DNA of 32,896 nt from Actinomycetes bacterium (lineage in GTDB: Bacteria > Actinomycetota > Actinomycetes > Actinomycetales > Microbacteriaceae). A model generated the notes under the pieces. The model was not told the origin of the DNA and ran no database searches. It saw only the letters and a list, made by a program, of their open reading frames with translations. Location of the stretch: contig JAEYAG010000101.1 in NCBI GenBank assembly GCA_023451265.1, positions 1 to 32,896 of the forward strand, in the 5' to 3' direction. Shown here one piece after another: positions 31,622 through 32,896 of the stretch. The position numbers and the translations under genes were made by a program. How positions within the stretch are numbered: the stretch's first letter is position 1; each line of letters opens with the position of its first letter.

Positions 31622-32815
31622 CTATCGGCCGGTCGCGGTCACCTCGCGGTAGAGCGCGGCCGTGGCGTCGGCGATCGCCTGCCAGCTGAAGTCCGTCGCG
31701 GCGCGGCGTCGTCCCGCCTCGCCGTACGCCCGGGCACGGTCCGGATCGGAGACGACGTCGGTGAGCACGGCGGCGAGATCGGCGACGAAGCGGTCCGGGT
31801 CGATGGGCGTGCCGGTGCCGTCCTGCACCTGCTCGATGGGCACGAGGCGCCCCGTCACGCCGTCGACGACCACCTCGGGGATGCCGCCGGTCGCCGTCCC
31901 GACGACGGCGGCGCCGCACGCCATCGCCTCGAGGTTCACGATCCCGAGCGGCTCGTAGACGCTCGGGCAGACGAACGTGGTGGCGGAGGTGAGGATCGCG
32001 CACAGCTGATCGCGCTGCAGGAACTCGTCGATCCAGACGACGCCGTCGCGCTCCGCCTGCAGGTCGCGGACGAGACCCTCGACCTCGGCCATGATCTGCG
32101 GCGTGTCGGGGGCTCCCGCACACAGCACCACCTGCACCTCGGGCGGCAGCTGTGCCGCCGCACGCAGGAAGTACGGCAGCCCCTTCTGCCGGGTGATGCG
32201 TCCGACGAAGACGACCGAGGGCTTGTCGGGGTCGATGCCGTACCGTTCGAGCAGCGCATCATCGGTGTGCGGCCGCCAGGCCTCGACATCGATGCCGTTG
32301 TAGATGACACGCACCTTGTCGGGGTCGAGCGCCGGGTAGCTGCGCAGGATGTCGCGGCGCATGCCTTCGCTGACGGCGACGACGGCGGCGGCGCCCTCGT
32401 AGGCCGTCTTCTCGATGTAGCTCGACACGGCGTAGCCACCGCCGAGCTGCTCCGCCTTCCACGGGCGGAGGGGCTCCAGCGAATGGGCGGTGACCACGTG
32501 CGGGATGCCGTGCAGCAGCGACGCGAGGTGTCCCGCGAAGTTGGCGTACCAGGTGTGGGAATGGACGACGTCGGCACCCGCGATGTCCCCGACGATCTCG
32601 AGATCGGTGCCGAGGGTCTGCACCGCCGGGTTCGCGCTCGCGAGCTCGGCGGGCACGCCGTACGACGATGTGCCCGCCTCGTCGCGGTCCGCGTCGAACG
32701 CGCGGACCCGCACGTCGATGCTCCGCCGGAGCGCCGCGACGAGCTCCGTCACGTGGACGCCGGCACCCCCGTAGATCTCGGGCGGGTACTCCTTGGTGAC
32801 GATGTCGACGCGCAT
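31622..32815 (-). CDS. glgM: Glycogen synthase / alpha-maltose-1-phosphate synthase (GT4, GlgA/GlgM)
   Basis: A 397-residue GT-B glycosyltransferase. The N-terminal domain has VTKEYPPEIYGGAGVHVTELV and HSHTWYANFAG; the C-terminal domain has VVFVGRITRQKGLPYFL and the nucleotide-sugar motif PSVYEPLGIVNLEAMACG. In Mycobacterium the homologue uses ADP-glucose to make maltose-1-phosphate for the GlgE pathway as well as glycogen; the precise product here is inferred. It is divergent from glgC, as in M. tuberculosis. The ATG at 32815 follows a TAGCGT box by 7 nt. Confidence 0.9.
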   Translation of the reverse strand: MRVDIVTKEYPPEIYGGAGVHVTELVAALRRSIDVRVRAFDADRDEAGTSSYGVPAELASANPAVQTLGTDLEIVGDIAGADVVHSHTWYANFAGHLASLLHGIPHVVTAHSLEPLRPWKAEQLGGGYAVSSYIEKTAYEGAAAVVAVSEGMRRDILRSYPALDPDKVRVIYNGIDVEAWRPHTDDALLERYGIDPDKPSVVFVGRITRQKGLPYFLRAAAQLPPEVQVVLCAGAPDTPQIMAEVEGLVRDLQAERDGVVWIDEFLQRDQLCAILTSATTFVCPSVYEPLGIVNLEAMACGAAVVGTATGGIPEVVVDGVTGRLVPIEQVQDGTGTPIDPDRFVADLAAVLTDVVSDPDRARAYGEAGRRRAATDFSWQAIADATAALYREVTATGR

Positions 32816-32822
32816 GTCTCGA

Positions 32823-32828
32823 ACGCTA
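32823..32828 (-). promoter_or_regulatory. -10 box TAGCGT for leaderless glgM
   Basis: TAGCGT on the minus strand ends 7 nt before the glgM ATG. Confidence 0.45.
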
Positions 32829-32850
32829 GTACAAGCGCGCGCTGGGGGCC

Positions 32851-32856
32851 TAGGGT
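32851..32856 (+). promoter_or_regulatory. -10 box TAGGGT for leaderless glgC
   Basis: TAGGGT ends 6 nt before the glgC ATG; AGTACA at 32828-32833, 17 bp upstream, is a weak -35 candidate. Confidence 0.5.
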
Positions 32857-32862
32857 GGTGCC

Positions 32863-32896
32863 ATGCCTGCAGCGCCGAAGGTCTTCGGAATCATCC
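32863..32896 (+). CDS. glgC: Glucose-1-phosphate adenylyltransferase, 5' end only
   Basis: Only the first 11 codons are in the window (MPAAPKVFGII), matching the GlgC N-terminus that normally continues LAGGEGKRL. Divergence from glgM makes the assignment likely. GlgC makes ADP-glucose, the substrate of the neighbouring synthase. Confidence 0.75.
   Translation, partial: MPAAPKVFGII

Overview
The window is about 70% G+C and densely coded, with frequent GTG starts and many 4-base stop/start overlaps. It reads as the chromosome of a high-GC Actinobacterium, most likely Microbacteriaceae and Microbacterium-like. Support comes from PafBC, a GlgM-type glycogen synthase divergent from glgC, type B L31, an actinobacterial bkd/leucine/itaconate cluster, and a short intergenic repeat I recall from Microbacteriaceae. 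The order pafB-pafC, trmI, PAC2, uppP, M20 peptidase resembles the order of the M. tuberculosis homologues (from memory).

Layout. 1-7.9 kb: pafC/pafB, FKBP lipoprotein, tRNA m1A58 methyltransferase, HAD hydrolase, PAC2 protein, uppP and an M20 peptidase. 8.0-8.9 kb: a lower-GC DUF6226-like gene and a fragment of a helix-turn-helix gene. 9.0-12.8 kb: a decayed integrative element in the 3' end of tRNA-Leu(GAG). It has a 21-bp att-like direct repeat, a tyrosine integrase wrecked by an internal deletion, and a two-gene metal cargo (VIT/CCC1 transporter and a P1B-like ATPase with a TPC motif). 12.9-14.0 kb: a chromosomal ferritin-like/VIT fusion, so two unrelated-origin VIT genes flank one tRNA. 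14.2-19.5 kb: DEVH helicase, SGNH hydrolase, SpoU methyltransferase, sirtuin, histidine phosphatase.

19.5-27.0 kb is the metabolic core. A translationally coupled acyl-CoA dehydrogenase / MaoC hydratase / CitE-like lyase operon is divergent from a TetR gene. Next to it lies a coupled branched-chain 2-oxoacid dehydrogenase operon (E1alpha-E1beta-E2) divergent from an Lrp/AsnC gene. Together they fit branched-chain amino acid (leucine) breakdown and itaconate/citramalyl-CoA dissimilation. The TetR intergenic region holds two GTTA-N8-TAAC palindromes, and the bkd operon has a readable sigma70-like promoter.

27-32.9 kb: an EamA exporter divergent from a CGNR zinc-finger regulator, an alpha/beta hydrolase, a DnaQ-like exonuclease, rpmE2 with a long structured leader, an orphan ABC ATPase, glgM, and the first 34 bases of glgC.

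Two signals cut across genes. At least ten genes have a TANNNT -10 box only 6-8 nt before the start codon, which suggests leaderless mRNAs. The heptamer GGATGCC (either strand) is several-fold over-represented and occurs in all reading frames. I found no clear new defence, CRISPR or biosynthetic system. The best candidates for novelty are the tRNA-Leu metal element, the TetR operator pair and the rpmE2 leader.
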